This document shows, piece after piece, positions 45,082 to 54,414 of a stretch of 64,000 bases of DNA. The DNA comes from CADEEN01 sp963783785. GTDB taxonomy: Bacteria > Pseudomonadota > Gammaproteobacteria > Burkholderiales > Burkholderiaceae_C. The stretch lies in contig CAWAOQ010000017.1 of NCBI GenBank assembly GCA_963783785.1, forward strand, positions 1 to 64,000, read 5' to 3'. The notes beneath the pieces are model-generated. The model saw only the letters and a list, made by a program, of their open reading frames with translations, did not search any database and was not told the origin of the DNA. Every line of letters begins with the position of its first letter. The stretch's first letter is position 1. The position numbers and the translations under genes are program-made.

Positions 45082-45995
45082 GGCGCCGGATTGTCGCTGC
45101 CGCGCCGGGCCGGCCGACTGGCGCCTGCGGCCCCGGTCGCGCTGGCGATCGCCACGATGATGCACAGCGCGGCCAGCCAATCGGTCCATTGCGGGATCTC
45201 GCCGACCAGCGCGGTGGCCGTCGCGATGCCGATCAGCGGCACGGCCATGACCGAGAAAGCGCTGGCCTGCGCCGGCAGTTCGCGCGCCAGGCTGAACCAG
45301 ATGATCTGCGCGTAGCCGAAGTTGAGGAACACGCCATAGGCGAGCGACCACCAGGTCGCGGCGTGCCACTCGCGCCAGGCCGGTGCGGCCTCGGCCAGCG
45401 GCGCGACGGCCCAGAAGAACAGCGAACCCAGCACCATCATCCACACCGTCACCGCCTCGGTCGGCATCGCGATCGACGTGCGCCGCATCAGCTGCGTGCC
45501 CAGGGCCCAGCACAGTGCTGCCGCCTGCAGCCACAACACGGCGATCGGCCGGCCGGTCAGGGCCCACAACTCGTTGACGGCGAGCAGGCCGACCCCGGCG
45601 ATGGCCGAAACCACCGCGATCCAGGCCCGCGCCGTCATGCGCTCGCGAAACAGCGCGACGCCGAGCAGCACGGTCCAGACCGGCATCGTGAAGGCCAGGA
45701 TGCTGGCGCGGCCGGCCGGCAGCTGCGCCAGCCCGATGATCGAGCACAGGTGCCAGCCGACGATGTTGGGCAACGCCAGCACACCGACGTGCCAGGCATT
45801 GGTGCGGGACAGGCGCAGGTCGACGCCGCGCAGCGTGAAGAACAGCAGCAGGGTCAGCGTGCCGCCACTCATCGTGATGGCGCGGAAGTGCAGTGGGCTG
45901 ATCTCGCGCAGCGAGAACTTCATCATCGGCCAGTTCAGGCCCCACATCAGCGTCAGTGCCGCGAGCAACACCAACTGGCGGCGCGTCAGCGTCAT
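45078..45995 (-). CDS. EamA family (DMT) transporter, copy 1
   Basis: A 305-residue inner-membrane protein with ten predicted helices and two EamA repeats (for example LVLLAALTLMWGLNWPMMKFSL and ILAFTMPVWTVLLGVALFRERMTARAW; AVPLIGIATATALVGEIP). DMT transporters export metabolites or amino acids; substrate unknown. The ATG at 45995 overlaps the stop of the second EamA gene, and its stop overlaps folA. Confidence 0.9.
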   Translation of the reverse strand: MTLTRRQLVLLAALTLMWGLNWPMMKFSLREISPLHFRAITMSGGTLTLLLFFTLRGVDLRLSRTNAWHVGVLALPNIVGWHLCSIIGLAQLPAGRASILAFTMPVWTVLLGVALFRERMTARAWIAVVSAIAGVGLLAVNELWALTGRPIAVLWLQAAALCWALGTQLMRRTSIAMPTEAVTVWMMVLGSLFFWAVAPLAEAAPAWREWHAATWWSLAYGVFLNFGYAQIIWFSLARELPAQASAFSVMAVPLIGIATATALVGEIPQWTDWLAALCIIVAIASATGAAGASRPARRGSDNPAP

Positions 45996-46913
45996 CGTGT
46001 GCGCCTTGCCGACACGGCGATGCCGGCGACGATCAATGCGAAGGCCAGTGCGTGGTAGCCGCGCGGCGCATCGCGCAGCAACAGCGCAGACAGCAGGGCG
46101 GCAAACAGCGGCGTCAGGTTGGCGAAGAACGCCGCCAGCGCCGGGCCGCCCAGCAGCCACGCCCAGGCCCCAGCAGCGGTAGGCCACGATCGACGGGCCG
46201 ACGGCGACGAACAGCAGCGCGGCCCAGACCCAGCCGTTGCCCCATGCGATGGCCGTGGGCGGCGTGAGCAGCATCTCGCCGCCGGCGGCGGCGCCGGCCG
46301 CAAGCAGGCCGAACAGCATTTGCACCAGCAACAGGCCGGCCCAGCCCCAGGCCTGCAGCGTCGCGCGCGCGGGCGGCCTGAGCCACGCCGGCGGCTGCGC
46401 CAGCAGCCAGCTGTAGACGGCCCACGACAGCGCGGCGATCAGGATGTAGCCATCGCCGGCCACCAGCTCGAACTGGGCCAGCGTGGCCCACGAGCCGCGC
46501 GAAACCACCAGCACCACGCCGGCCAGCGACAACAGCGCGCCGGCGATCTGGCGCGGCGTCGGATGCTGGCCGAAGGCCAGCGCGCCGACGGCGAGCATCC
46601 ACAGCGGGCCGGACGCGGCGATCAGCGTCACGTTCAGCGGCGTCGAGGTGGTGAGCGCCAGGTACTGGAACGCGTTGTAGGCGCCGACGCCCAGGCAACC
46701 GATGGCCAGCAGATACGGCCAGCTCGCGATCAGCTCGCGCCCGTTGCGCAGCGCCTGCCATCCGAGCGGTGCGAGCAGCAGGGCCGCCAGCACCCAGCGC
46801 AGCAGGTTCAGCGTCAACGGCGGCACATGGCCCACCAGCAGGCGGCCGACCACGGCATTGCCGGCCCACATCAGTGGCGGCACCGTCATCAGCAGGGCTG
46901 TGCTCGGCTTCAT
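45992..46913 (-). CDS. EamA family (DMT) transporter, copy 2 (frameshifted)
   Basis: A ~306-residue DMT transporter. ATG 46913 starts MKPSTALLMTVPPLMWAGNAVVGRLLVG; the first repeat ends LSLAGVVLVVSRGSW; the second repeat begins DGYILIAALSWAVYSWLLAQ. Near 46170 one extra base moves the frame: AYRCWGLGVA continues as LLGGPALAAFFANLTPLFAALLSALLLRDAP and ends at 45992, overlapping the next gene (ATGA). It is only distantly similar to copy 1; both probably act separately. Confidence 0.85.
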
Positions 46914-47215
46914 GTGGGCATCGCCGCGCCGCACTGCCAGCACTGGTCGAACGGCCCGTCGATGCGCTCGCCGCAGCCGCGGCAGACCCAGTACCGCCAA
47001 GGCGGGCGCCGCAGTTGTGCGAGCAGCGTGCGGGCTTCGTCGATGCGCGCATCGTCGTGGATCCAGATCTCCGGCAGCGCCTGGTCGGGTGGGATTTCGC
47101 CGGCGATGCTGCCGGCGAAGGCGCGTTGCACGCTGGCGTCGAGGCCGGCCTGCCGGAGCATGTCGCACCACAGTGAGGCCAGTGCGAGGTTGGGGGCTTG
47201 GGTCAGGCGTCTCAT
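46910..47215 (-). CDS. DUF2007 domain-containing protein
   Basis: A ~101-residue protein. The N-terminal DUF2007-like domain (NLALASLWCDMLRQAGLDASVQRAFAGSI, then LPEIWIHDDARIDEARTLL) is followed by a small zinc ribbon with four cysteines (WVCRGCGERIDGPFDQCWQCG). DUF2007 is annotated as a putative signal-transducing domain; real function unknown. ATG 47215 is preferred, 47227 is possible. The stop overlaps the EamA start (ATGA), so DUF2007-EamA-EamA-folA form one operon. Confidence 0.8.
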   Translation of the reverse strand: MRRLTQAPNLALASLWCDMLRQAGLDASVQRAFAGSIAGEIPPDQALPEIWIHDDARIDEARTLLAQLRRPPWRYWVCRGCGERIDGPFDQCWQCGAAMPT

Positions 47216-47271
47216 CGGCGGCGGCATTGTCGCCGGTCGGATAATCTCTTCGACCCACACGGAGACCACCC

Positions 47272-48255
47272 ATGACCAAAGCCATCCAGATCCAGCAATA
47301 CGGCGGCCCCGAGGCGATGCAACTCGTCGACGTCGAGGTCGGCGCTCCCGGGCCGGGTGAGGTGCGCATCCGCCACCACGCCTGTGGCCTGAACTTCATC
47401 GACGTCTATCAGCGCACCGGCCTGTACGCGAACCCGCTGCCGCTGACGCTGGGCATGGAGGGCGCCGGCGTGATCGAGGCGGTCGGCGAAGGCGTCACGC
47501 ACCTGAAGGCCGGCGACCGCGCGGCTTACGCCAGCACCCCGCCCGGCAGCTACAGCGAAGCGCGCGTGATGCCGGCCAAGACGGTGTGCAAGCTGCCCGA
47601 AGGCATCGCCTTCGACACCGCCGCCGGCATGATGTTGAAGGGTCTGACGGCGCAATACCTGCTGAAGAAGACGAGGCCGGTCGAAGGCCTGCAGCCGGGC
47701 GACTTCGTGCTGTTTCACGCGGCGGCCGGTGGTGTCGGCCTGATCGCCTGCCAATGGGCAAGGGCGCTGGGTCTGCAGCTGATCGGCACCGCTGGCAGCG
47801 CCGCCAAATGTGCCTTGGCGCTCGAGCACGGCGCGGCGCATGCGATCGACTACAGCAAGGAAGACTTCGTCGCCCGCGTCAAGGCCATCACCGGTGGCAA
47901 GGGCGTCAAGGTGGTGTACGACTCGGTCGGCAAGGACACCTTCGACAAGAGCCTGGACTGCCTGCGCCCGTTCGGGCTGATGGCCTGCTTCGGCAATGCC
48001 AGCGGGCCGGTGCCACCGTTCGCGCCGGGCATGCTTGGCCCCAAGGGTTCGCTGTACCTGACGCGGCAGACGCTGTTCACGCACATCGCCACGCGCGAGG
48101 CGACGCAGGCGATGGCCGACGATCTGTTCGCAGTGGTGCAATCGGGCGCGGTGAAGATCCGCATCGACCAGCGCTACCCGCTGGCCGACGTGGCCCAGGC
48201 GCACCGCGACCTGGAGGCGCGCAAGACCACCGGCTCGACGGTGCTGATGCCCTGA
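47272..48255 (+). CDS. qor: quinone oxidoreductase (zeta-crystallin type)
   Basis: A 327-residue NADPH-dependent oxidoreductase of the MDR family without structural zinc. It starts IQIQQYGGPEAMQLVDVEVG; substrate-side motif GLNFIDVYQRTGLY; the nucleotide-binding loop HAAAGGVGLIACQWARALG; and the typical YDSVGKDTF. It reduces quinones in one-electron steps. ATG 47272 is preceded by GGAGA. It is divergent from the DUF2007 gene, with 56 bases between the starts, and convergent with the efflux operon. Confidence 0.93.
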   Translation: MTKAIQIQQYGGPEAMQLVDVEVGAPGPGEVRIRHHACGLNFIDVYQRTGLYANPLPLTLGMEGAGVIEAVGEGVTHLKAGDRAAYASTPPGSYSEARVMPAKTVCKLPEGIAFDTAAGMMLKGLTAQYLLKKTRPVEGLQPGDFVLFHAAAGGVGLIACQWARALGLQLIGTAGSAAKCALALEHGAAHAIDYSKEDFVARVKAITGGKGVKVVYDSVGKDTFDKSLDCLRPFGLMACFGNASGPVPPFAPGMLGPKGSLYLTRQTLFTHIATREATQAMADDLFAVVQSGAVKIRIDQRYPLADVAQAHRDLEARKTTGSTVLMP

Positions 48256-48303
48256 CGCGGCAGGCGCGAGCAAGCGACGCCGGTCGCCCGCGCCGTACGG
48301 TCG

Positions 48304-49704
48304 CTACCTCGCGACGTCGTTCCAGCCGCCGCCCAGCACCTTGTACAGCGTCACCAGGTTCTGCACCTGGGCGGCCTGGGCGATGACCACGCCTTGCTGC
48401 ACCTGGAACAGCGTGCGCTGCGCATCGAGCACATCCAGGTAGCTCGACGCGCCGTTCTGGTATCGGATGTCGGCCAGGCGGTAGCGTGTTTCCTCGGCGC
48501 GCGCCTGCGCGCGCTGCGCCCGCAGCTGTTCGCCCAGCGTGGCACGGCCCGCGAGCGCATCGGCGACTTCGCGAAAGGCGGTCTGGATAGAGCGCTCGTA
48601 TTGCGCCACGGCGATGTCGCGCGTTGCCTGGCTCACCTCCAGGTTGGCCTGGTTGAGCCCGGCGTCGAAGATCGGCAGCGTGATGCGCGGGGCGAACTGC
48701 CAGGCGCGGTTCTCGAACAGGCCCCCGAGGTCGTCGCTGGCCAGCCCCGCGCTGCCGGTCAGCGTGATGCGCGGAAAGAACGCCGCGCGCGCCGCACCGA
48801 TGTTGGCGTTGGCGGCCATCAGCTGTCGCTCGGCCTGGCGCAGGTCGGGGCGCCGTTCGAGCAGCTCCGACGGCAGGCCGGCGGGAAGCTCGGAGAGCAG
48901 GCCCTGGCGTTCCAGCGGCAGGCCCGGCGGCAGATCTGCCGGCAGCGGCTGGCCGAGCAGCAGCACCAGCGCGTTCTGGTCCTGCGCGCGCTGGCGTTGC
49001 AGCAAGGCCAGCGCCGCGCGCGCGCCCTCGAACAGCGACACCGCCTGCGCGAAGTCGTATTCCGACGCGGCGCCGTTGTCGAACTTCAGCTTCAGCAGCG
49101 TGTAGCTCTGTTCGCGTGTTTCGAGCGTCCTGCGCGTGACCTCCAGTTGCTCGTCATCGGCCAGCAGTGTCATGTAGCTGTTGGCGACCGCCGCGATCAG
49201 GCTGATCTGTACCGCCCTGCGCGCCTCGTCGCTGGCCAGGTACTGCTGCAGCGCGGCATCGCTGAGGCTGCGCACGCGACCGAACAGGTCCAGTTCGTAG
49301 CCGGTGATGTTGAAGCCGGCCGTGTAGAAGGTGTTGGTGCCGCTGTCCGACGTGTCCGGCTCGGCCAGCCCGGTCGCGCCCAGCGTCACGTTGGGGAATC
49401 GCTCCGAGCGCTGGATCTGGTATTGCGCGCGCACTCGCTCGACGTTCAGCGCCGCGATGCGCAGGTCGCGGTTGTTCTGCAGCGCGATGGCGATGAGCCG
49501 CTTCAACCGGGGGTCGGTGAAGAACTGCTGCCATTCGATGTCGGCAGCGGGCGCGGCGGCTGGCATTCCCGCCGCGGCCTCGCCGGTGAACGTGGCAGCG
49601 ACCGGCGCGGCCGGCCGTTCGTAGGGGGGCGCCATCGAGGCACAGCCTGCGAGCAAGGTCGTCAGCAGGGCCGACCCGGTGCGCGTCGTCCAGCGCGTGC
49701 TCAT
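48304..49704 (-). CDS. RND efflux outer-membrane factor (OprM/NodT-type lipoprotein)
   Basis: A 466-residue TolC-like channel. A lipoprotein signal peptide with lipobox LLAGC (Cys near residue 21) is followed by two outer-membrane efflux repeats (long helices such as LIAIALQNNRDLRIAALNVERVRAQYQI and LIAAVANSYMTLLADDEQLEVTRRTLE; ERRPDLRQAERQLMAANANIGAARAAFFPRITL). The start at 49704 overlaps the stop of the RND pump gene (ATGA). It is the last gene of the efflux operon. Confidence 0.93.
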   Translation of the reverse strand: MSTRWTTRTGSALLTTLLAGCASMAPPYERPAAPVAATFTGEAAAGMPAAAPAADIEWQQFFTDPRLKRLIAIALQNNRDLRIAALNVERVRAQYQIQRSERFPNVTLGATGLAEPDTSDSGTNTFYTAGFNITGYELDLFGRVRSLSDAALQQYLASDEARRAVQISLIAAVANSYMTLLADDEQLEVTRRTLETREQSYTLLKLKFDNGAASEYDFAQAVSLFEGARAALALLQRQRAQDQNALVLLLGQPLPADLPPGLPLERQGLLSELPAGLPSELLERRPDLRQAERQLMAANANIGAARAAFFPRITLTGSAGLASDDLGGLFENRAWQFAPRITLPIFDAGLNQANLEVSQATRDIAVAQYERSIQTAFREVADALAGRATLGEQLRAQRAQARAEETRYRLADIRYQNGASSYLDVLDAQRTLFQVQQGVVIAQAAQVQNLVTLYKVLGGGWNDVAR

Positions 49705-52700
49705 TGCCGGCCCTCCGCCACGGCCGCAGGTTCGGCCGGCGCGCCCGGTACGAGCTCGTGCGCATAGAGCTTGCGCTGGCGCTCGCTGCCCTTGAAGACG
49801 CGCCGCACGACGACGAAGAACACCGGCACGAACAGCACCGAGAGCACGACGGCGCTGACCATGCCGGCCATCACGCCGGTGCCGATCGAGCGTTGGCTGG
49901 CCGAACCCGCGCCGGTGGCGATGGCCAGCGGCAGCACACCGAGCACGAAGGCCATCGAGGTCATCACGATGGGCCGGAAACGCAGGTGCGCGGCTTCGAG
50001 CACCGCCTGCACGGCACTGCGCCCCTGGGCCTGCAGGTCCTTCGCGAATTCGATGATCAACACCGCGTTCTTCGCCGACAGGCCGATGATGGTGATCAGG
50101 CCGATCTTGAAGTAGACGTCGTTGCTGAAGCCGCGCGCGTCGGTGCCGATCACCACGCCGAGCACGCCGAGCGGCACCACCAGCAGCACGGCGAACGGGA
50201 TCGACCAGCTCTCGTACAGCGCCGCCAGGCACAGGAAGACCGCCAGCAACGAGAAGCCGAACAGATAGGTCGCGGTGGCTCCGGCCAGACGTTCCTCGCG
50301 CGACTGGCCGGTCCATTCGAAGCCGAAGCCGGGCGGCAGCCGGGCGGCCAGCCGTTCCATCTCGGCCATCGCTTCGCCGGTGCTGACGCCGGGTGCAGCG
50401 TCGCCGGCAATGCGCATGGTCGGATAGCCGTTGTAGCGGATCGACTGCATCGGGCCGGTGATCCAGCGTGTGCTGGCGAAGGCCGACAGCGGCACCAGTT
50501 GGCCGCGATTGTTCAGCGCGTTCAGTCGCAGGACGTCATCGGGCTGCATGCGCTCGGGCGCATCGGCCTGCACCACCACCCGTTGCAGCCGGCCCTGGCT
50601 CTGGAAGTCGTTGACATAGGTCGAGCCGAAAGCGGTCGAGATCACGGCGTTGATCGCGTCGAAACCGACGCCCAGGGCGCCCGCCTTGTCGCGGTCGATG
50701 TCGATCCGCAGCTGCGGTGCGTCCTCCAGGCCGTCGGGGCGCACGCCGGCGAGCAGCTTGCTCTGCGAGGCCATGCCGAGCAGCTGGTTGCGTGCGGCGA
50801 TCAGTGCGTCGCGACCGTTGCCGCCGCGGTCCTGCAGCCGGAAATTGAAGCCGGTGGCGTTGCCGAGCTCGGGAATCGGTGGCGGGCTCAACGCGAAGAT
50901 GAACGCATCCTTCACGCCCATCATCGCGCCGAAGGTGCGCCGCGCCAGATCCTGGGCCGACTGCCCGGGCGCACTGCGCTCGTCCCAGTCCTTCAGCGTG
51001 ACGAAGGCCAGCGCCGCGTTCTGCCCCTGGCCCGAGAAGCTGAAACCCAGCACGCTGACCATGCCCTTCACCTCGGGCTGTTTCAGCATGAAACCCTCCA
51101 CCTGCTGCATCACCTTCAGGCTGCGGTTGGCCGTGGCACCCGGCGGCAACTGCACGTTGACGATGATGTAGCCCTGGTCCTCGTTGGGCAGGAACGAGGT
51201 CGGCAGGCGCAGCACCAGCCAGATCACCGCGCCGACGATGGCCGCATAGACGACCAGCATGCGTCCGGTGCGGTTCAGCAGCCGCGCCAGCACGCCTTCG
51301 TAACGTTTGGCCGTGGCGGAGAAGCCGCGATTGAACCAGCCGAAGAAGCCCGCCTTGGCGTGGTGGTGGCCGGCCTCCACCGGCTTGAGCAGCGTGGCGC
51401 AGAGCGCCGGCGTCAGCGACAGCGCCAGGAAGGCCGAGAAACCGATCGATGCCGCCATCACCACCGAGAACTGGCGGTAGATGTTGCCGACCGCGCCGGT
51501 GAAGAACGCCAGTGGCACGAACACCGAGATCAGCACCACGGTGACGCCGATGATGGCGCCCGAGATCTGCCCCATCGCCTTGCGCGTGGCCTCGCGCGGC
51601 GGCAGGCCTTCCTCGCTCATGATGCGTTCGACGTTCTCGACCACGACGATGGCGTCGTCGACGACGATGCCCACCACCAGCACCATGCCGAACATCGTCA
51701 GTACGTTGATCGAGAAGCCCAGCGTCAGCAGCACGCCGAAGGTGCCGAGCAGCGCCACCGGCACCACGATGGTCGGGATGATGGTGTAGCGCCAGCTCTG
51801 CAGGAACAGGAACATCACCAGGAACACCAGCGCCACCGCCTCGATCAGCGTTTCCACCACCTTGGAGATCGAGATCTGCACGAAACGCGAGGTGTCGTAG
51901 GGAATGGCGTATGTCATTCCCGGCGGGAAGTATTGCTTCAGCTCTTCCATGCGCGTGCGCACGGCCCTGGCGGTGTCCAGCGCGTTGCCGCTGGGCGAAA
52001 GCTGCACGCCGATGCCGGTCGAAGGCTTGCCGTTCAGGCGCGCCGAGGTGGCATAGCTCTGGGCACCGAGTTCGATGCGCGCCACGTCGCGCAGCCGCAC
52101 CGCCGAGCCATCGGGGTTGGCGCGCAGCACGATGTTGCCGAACTGCTCGACGCTGGCCAGCTGGCCTTCGACCACCACGGTGGCGAAGATGGTCTGCCCC
52201 GGCACATTGGGCAGGTCACCGACGGTGCCGGACGAGACCTGCGCGTTCTGGGCACGGATCGCGCCGTTGACGTCGTTGGTGGACAGGTTGAAGCCGACCA
52301 GCTTGGCCGGGTCGAACCAGATGCGCATCGCCCGCTCGGTGCCGAAGAGTTGCGCCTGGCCGACGCCTGGCAGCCGCTGCAGCTCGGGCAGCACGTTGCG
52401 CGACGCATAGTCGCCCAGCGCGATCGGGTCGAACTTCGGGTCGGAGGATGACAGGATCGTGAACAACAGGAAGTTCGACCGCGCCTTGTCGACGCGCACA
52501 CCCTGCTGCGTCACGGCCTGCGGCAGCCGCGGTGTGGCGCGTCCCAGGCGGTTCTGCACGTCCACCTGCGCCAGATCGGGGTTGGTGCCGGGCTGGAAAG
52601 TCAGCGTCAGCGTGCCGCTGCCATTGGCCTGGCTCACCGACTCCATGTAGATCAGCCCCGGCGAACCGTTCATCTCCTGCTCGATGACGGTCAGCACGCT

Positions 52701-52877
52701 GTCTTCGAGCGTCCTTGCCGAAGCGCCCGGATACCCGACCGTGACGACGATCGCCGGCGGCGCCACCGTGGGGTACTGCGCCACCGGCAACTGCAGGATG
52801 GACACCACCCCGCCGACCAGCACGAACAGCGCGATGACCCACGCGAAGATGGGGCGATCGATGAAGAACTTGGCCAT
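49701..52877 (-). CDS. RND multidrug efflux transporter, HAE1 family (AcrB/MexB-like)
   Basis: A 1058-residue inner-membrane pump with twelve membrane helices and two large periplasmic loops. It opens with the classic AKFFIDRPIFAWVIALFVLVGG. The proton-relay pair Asp-Asp is in VVGIVVDDAIVVVENVERIM (helix 4), and Lys and Thr of helix 10 lie in IGLSAKNAVLIIEFAKDL. The porter domain carries GYPGASARTLEDSV. It exports drugs or toxic compounds with proton uptake, together with the adaptor 12 bases upstream and the outer-membrane factor downstream. Frame intact; substrate unknown. Confidence 0.95.
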   Translation of the reverse strand: MAKFFIDRPIFAWVIALFVLVGGVVSILQLPVAQYPTVAPPAIVVTVGYPGASARTLEDSVLTVIEQEMNGSPGLIYMESVSQANGSGTLTLTFQPGTNPDLAQVDVQNRLGRATPRLPQAVTQQGVRVDKARSNFLLFTILSSSDPKFDPIALGDYASRNVLPELQRLPGVGQAQLFGTERAMRIWFDPAKLVGFNLSTNDVNGAIRAQNAQVSSGTVGDLPNVPGQTIFATVVVEGQLASVEQFGNIVLRANPDGSAVRLRDVARIELGAQSYATSARLNGKPSTGIGVQLSPSGNALDTARAVRTRMEELKQYFPPGMTYAIPYDTSRFVQISISKVVETLIEAVALVFLVMFLFLQSWRYTIIPTIVVPVALLGTFGVLLTLGFSINVLTMFGMVLVVGIVVDDAIVVVENVERIMSEEGLPPREATRKAMGQISGAIIGVTVVLISVFVPLAFFTGAVGNIYRQFSVVMAASIGFSAFLALSLTPALCATLLKPVEAGHHHAKAGFFGWFNRGFSATAKRYEGVLARLLNRTGRMLVVYAAIVGAVIWLVLRLPTSFLPNEDQGYIIVNVQLPPGATANRSLKVMQQVEGFMLKQPEVKGMVSVLGFSFSGQGQNAALAFVTLKDWDERSAPGQSAQDLARRTFGAMMGVKDAFIFALSPPPIPELGNATGFNFRLQDRGGNGRDALIAARNQLLGMASQSKLLAGVRPDGLEDAPQLRIDIDRDKAGALGVGFDAINAVISTAFGSTYVNDFQSQGRLQRVVVQADAPERMQPDDVLRLNALNNRGQLVPLSAFASTRWITGPMQSIRYNGYPTMRIAGDAAPGVSTGEAMAEMERLAARLPPGFGFEWTGQSREERLAGATATYLFGFSLLAVFLCLAALYESWSIPFAVLLVVPLGVLGVVIGTDARGFSNDVYFKIGLITIIGLSAKNAVLIIEFAKDLQAQGRSAVQAVLEAAHLRFRPIVMTSMAFVLGVLPLAIATGAGSASQRSIGTGVMAGMVSAVVLSVLFVPVFFVVVRRVFKGSERQRKLYAHELVPGAPAEPAAVAEGRQ

Positions 52878-52889
52878 CGCGCGCGGCCC

Positions 52890-54152
52890 TCAGCGGCTGG
52901 CTGCCGAAGCCGGTGCGCTTGCGGGCGGCATGGCTGCCGCTGCAGGCGATGCCGCATCCGGTGCCGCCGCACCGGCACCGGTCCAGGGCACGGGCTTCAC
53001 TGGCGCGCCGGGACGCATCTTCTGGAAACCCTCGGCAATGACCTGCTCGCCTGGCTTCAGGCCCTCGAGCACGATCCACTGCGAGCCGGCAGCGCCGCCG
53101 ATCTTGACCGGGCGCGGCGACGGCTGGCCGCCCTCGCCGACGACGACCACGGTGTCACCCTGGGGCCCGCGCGTCACGGCCTGCTGCGGCAACAGCATCG
53201 CGCCTGCGATCTGGCCCTGCACCAGGCGCGTGCGCACGTACATGCCCGGCAGCAGACGCGTCTGTGGGTTCGGGACCTCGGTGCGCAATGTCACCTGGCC
53301 CGACGTCGGATCGACCGACAGGTCGGAGAACAGCAACCGGCCGCGCTGCGGCAGCTCGCTGCCGTCGTCGAGAATGACGCGCACGGCGGCTGAATCGGGG
53401 GCTGCCTTGCCACCTGCCCCGGCCGACGCGCGCAGGCGGGCCACGTCAGCCACCGCTTGCGTCGAATTGACGTACACCGGATCGATCTGCTGGATCAGTG
53501 CCAGCTGCGTGGCCTCGGTCTGAGACACCAGCGCACCTTCAGTGACCAGCGCACGCCCGATGCGACCGGAGATCGGCGCGGTCACGGTGGCGTAGCCGAG
53601 GTTGAGTTGGGCCGTGCGCAGGGCCGCGCCCGCAGCGGCCACGTCGGCCTCGGCCTGTGCCTGCGTCGCCTGGGCGTTGATGTAGTCCTGCTCGCTGATC
53701 GCGTTGGCTTCGCGAAGCGGCTTGGAGCGCTTGGCGTTGGCATTGGCCTGCATCGCGTTGGCCTGGGCCCTGGCCAGCGACGCCTTGGCGCTGTCGACCG
53801 TCGCCTGATAGGGCGCGGGATCGATCACGAACAGCACCTGTCCGGCCTTGACATCGCTGCCTTCCCGGAACAAGCGCTTCTGCACGATGCCTGTCACCCG
53901 TGCGCGCACCTGTGCCACGCGCGAGGCTTCGACGCGGCCGGGCAGTTCGGTGGTCAGCGGTGCCGTCTGCGTGGCGACGGTGACCACGCCGACTTCAGGG
54001 GGCGGCGGTGCCGCAGCGCCGGTGCCCTGGGCGGCCTTCTGCCCGCCGCCGCATGCGGCCAGCGCCAGCAAGGCCGGCATGGCCCATGGCAGCAGGGCAA
54101 GTCGTCGGCCGCGGCGCAGGCATGCGGCCACAGCGAGGGTGCTTCGCGTCAC
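52890..54152 (-). CDS. RND efflux periplasmic adaptor (membrane fusion) protein
   Basis: A ~420-residue AcrA/MexA-type adaptor. The lipoprotein signal peptide ends with LLALAACGGG (lipobox LAAC), then the lipoyl domain with ELPGRVEASRVAQVRARVTGIVQKRLFREGSDVKAGQVLF, a helical hairpin with repeated Ala/Gln/Asn heptads, and the beta-barrel with VRTRLVQGQ. The C-terminus is Ala/Pro-rich. GTG 54152 is preferred because AAGGA precedes it; a TTG at 54194 is an alternative. First gene of the adaptor-pump-channel operon. No regulator gene adjoins it. Confidence 0.92.
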   Translation of the reverse strand: MTRSTLAVAACLRRGRRLALLPWAMPALLALAACGGGQKAAQGTGAAAPPPPEVGVVTVATQTAPLTTELPGRVEASRVAQVRARVTGIVQKRLFREGSDVKAGQVLFVIDPAPYQATVDSAKASLARAQANAMQANANAKRSKPLREANAISEQDYINAQATQAQAEADVAAAGAALRTAQLNLGYATVTAPISGRIGRALVTEGALVSQTEATQLALIQQIDPVYVNSTQAVADVARLRASAGAGGKAAPDSAAVRVILDDGSELPQRGRLLFSDLSVDPTSGQVTLRTEVPNPQTRLLPGMYVRTRLVQGQIAGAMLLPQQAVTRGPQGDTVVVVGEGGQPSPRPVKIGGAAGSQWIVLEGLKPGEQVIAEGFQKMRPGAPVKPVPWTGAGAAAPDAASPAAAAMPPASAPASAASR

Positions 54153-54266
54153 TTGGAGGTCCTTGCTGTCGTGTCGGTGCGGGGAGGGCCGCAATCAGTG
54201 TCCGCCTCGAGGAGTGACCGAGCCCGGCCTCGATTCGAATGGCCCGCCGATGATCGGTCGGAGCGT

Positions 54267-54290
54267 GAACATACACCAAGGAATGTAAGC
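54267..54290. promoter_or_regulatory. candidate TetR-type operator of the RND operon
   Basis: GAACATACACCAAGGAATGTAAGC upstream of the adaptor gene is an imperfect inverted repeat (ACATAC near ATGTA), resembling operators of AcrR-like repressors. It lies 115-138 bases before the predicted start in a 262-base region otherwise without features. Confidence 0.35.
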
Positions 54291-54414
54291 AGGACGGTCT
54301 GCCGAGTTCAGCCTGCAGCCCCGCGCTCCACGCAGAAGGTGGCGTGCGTGGGCGAGCGCAACGCCGTCGGTGACCCGCTCGCCGCGATGTACGACAGGGG
54401 GCGATCGAGCCGGT

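Noticed and set aside
49704..52451. A 915-codon plus-strand open frame opposite the RND pump
   Set aside because: It is His/Arg/Gln-rich shadow translation of the pump gene without family resemblance.
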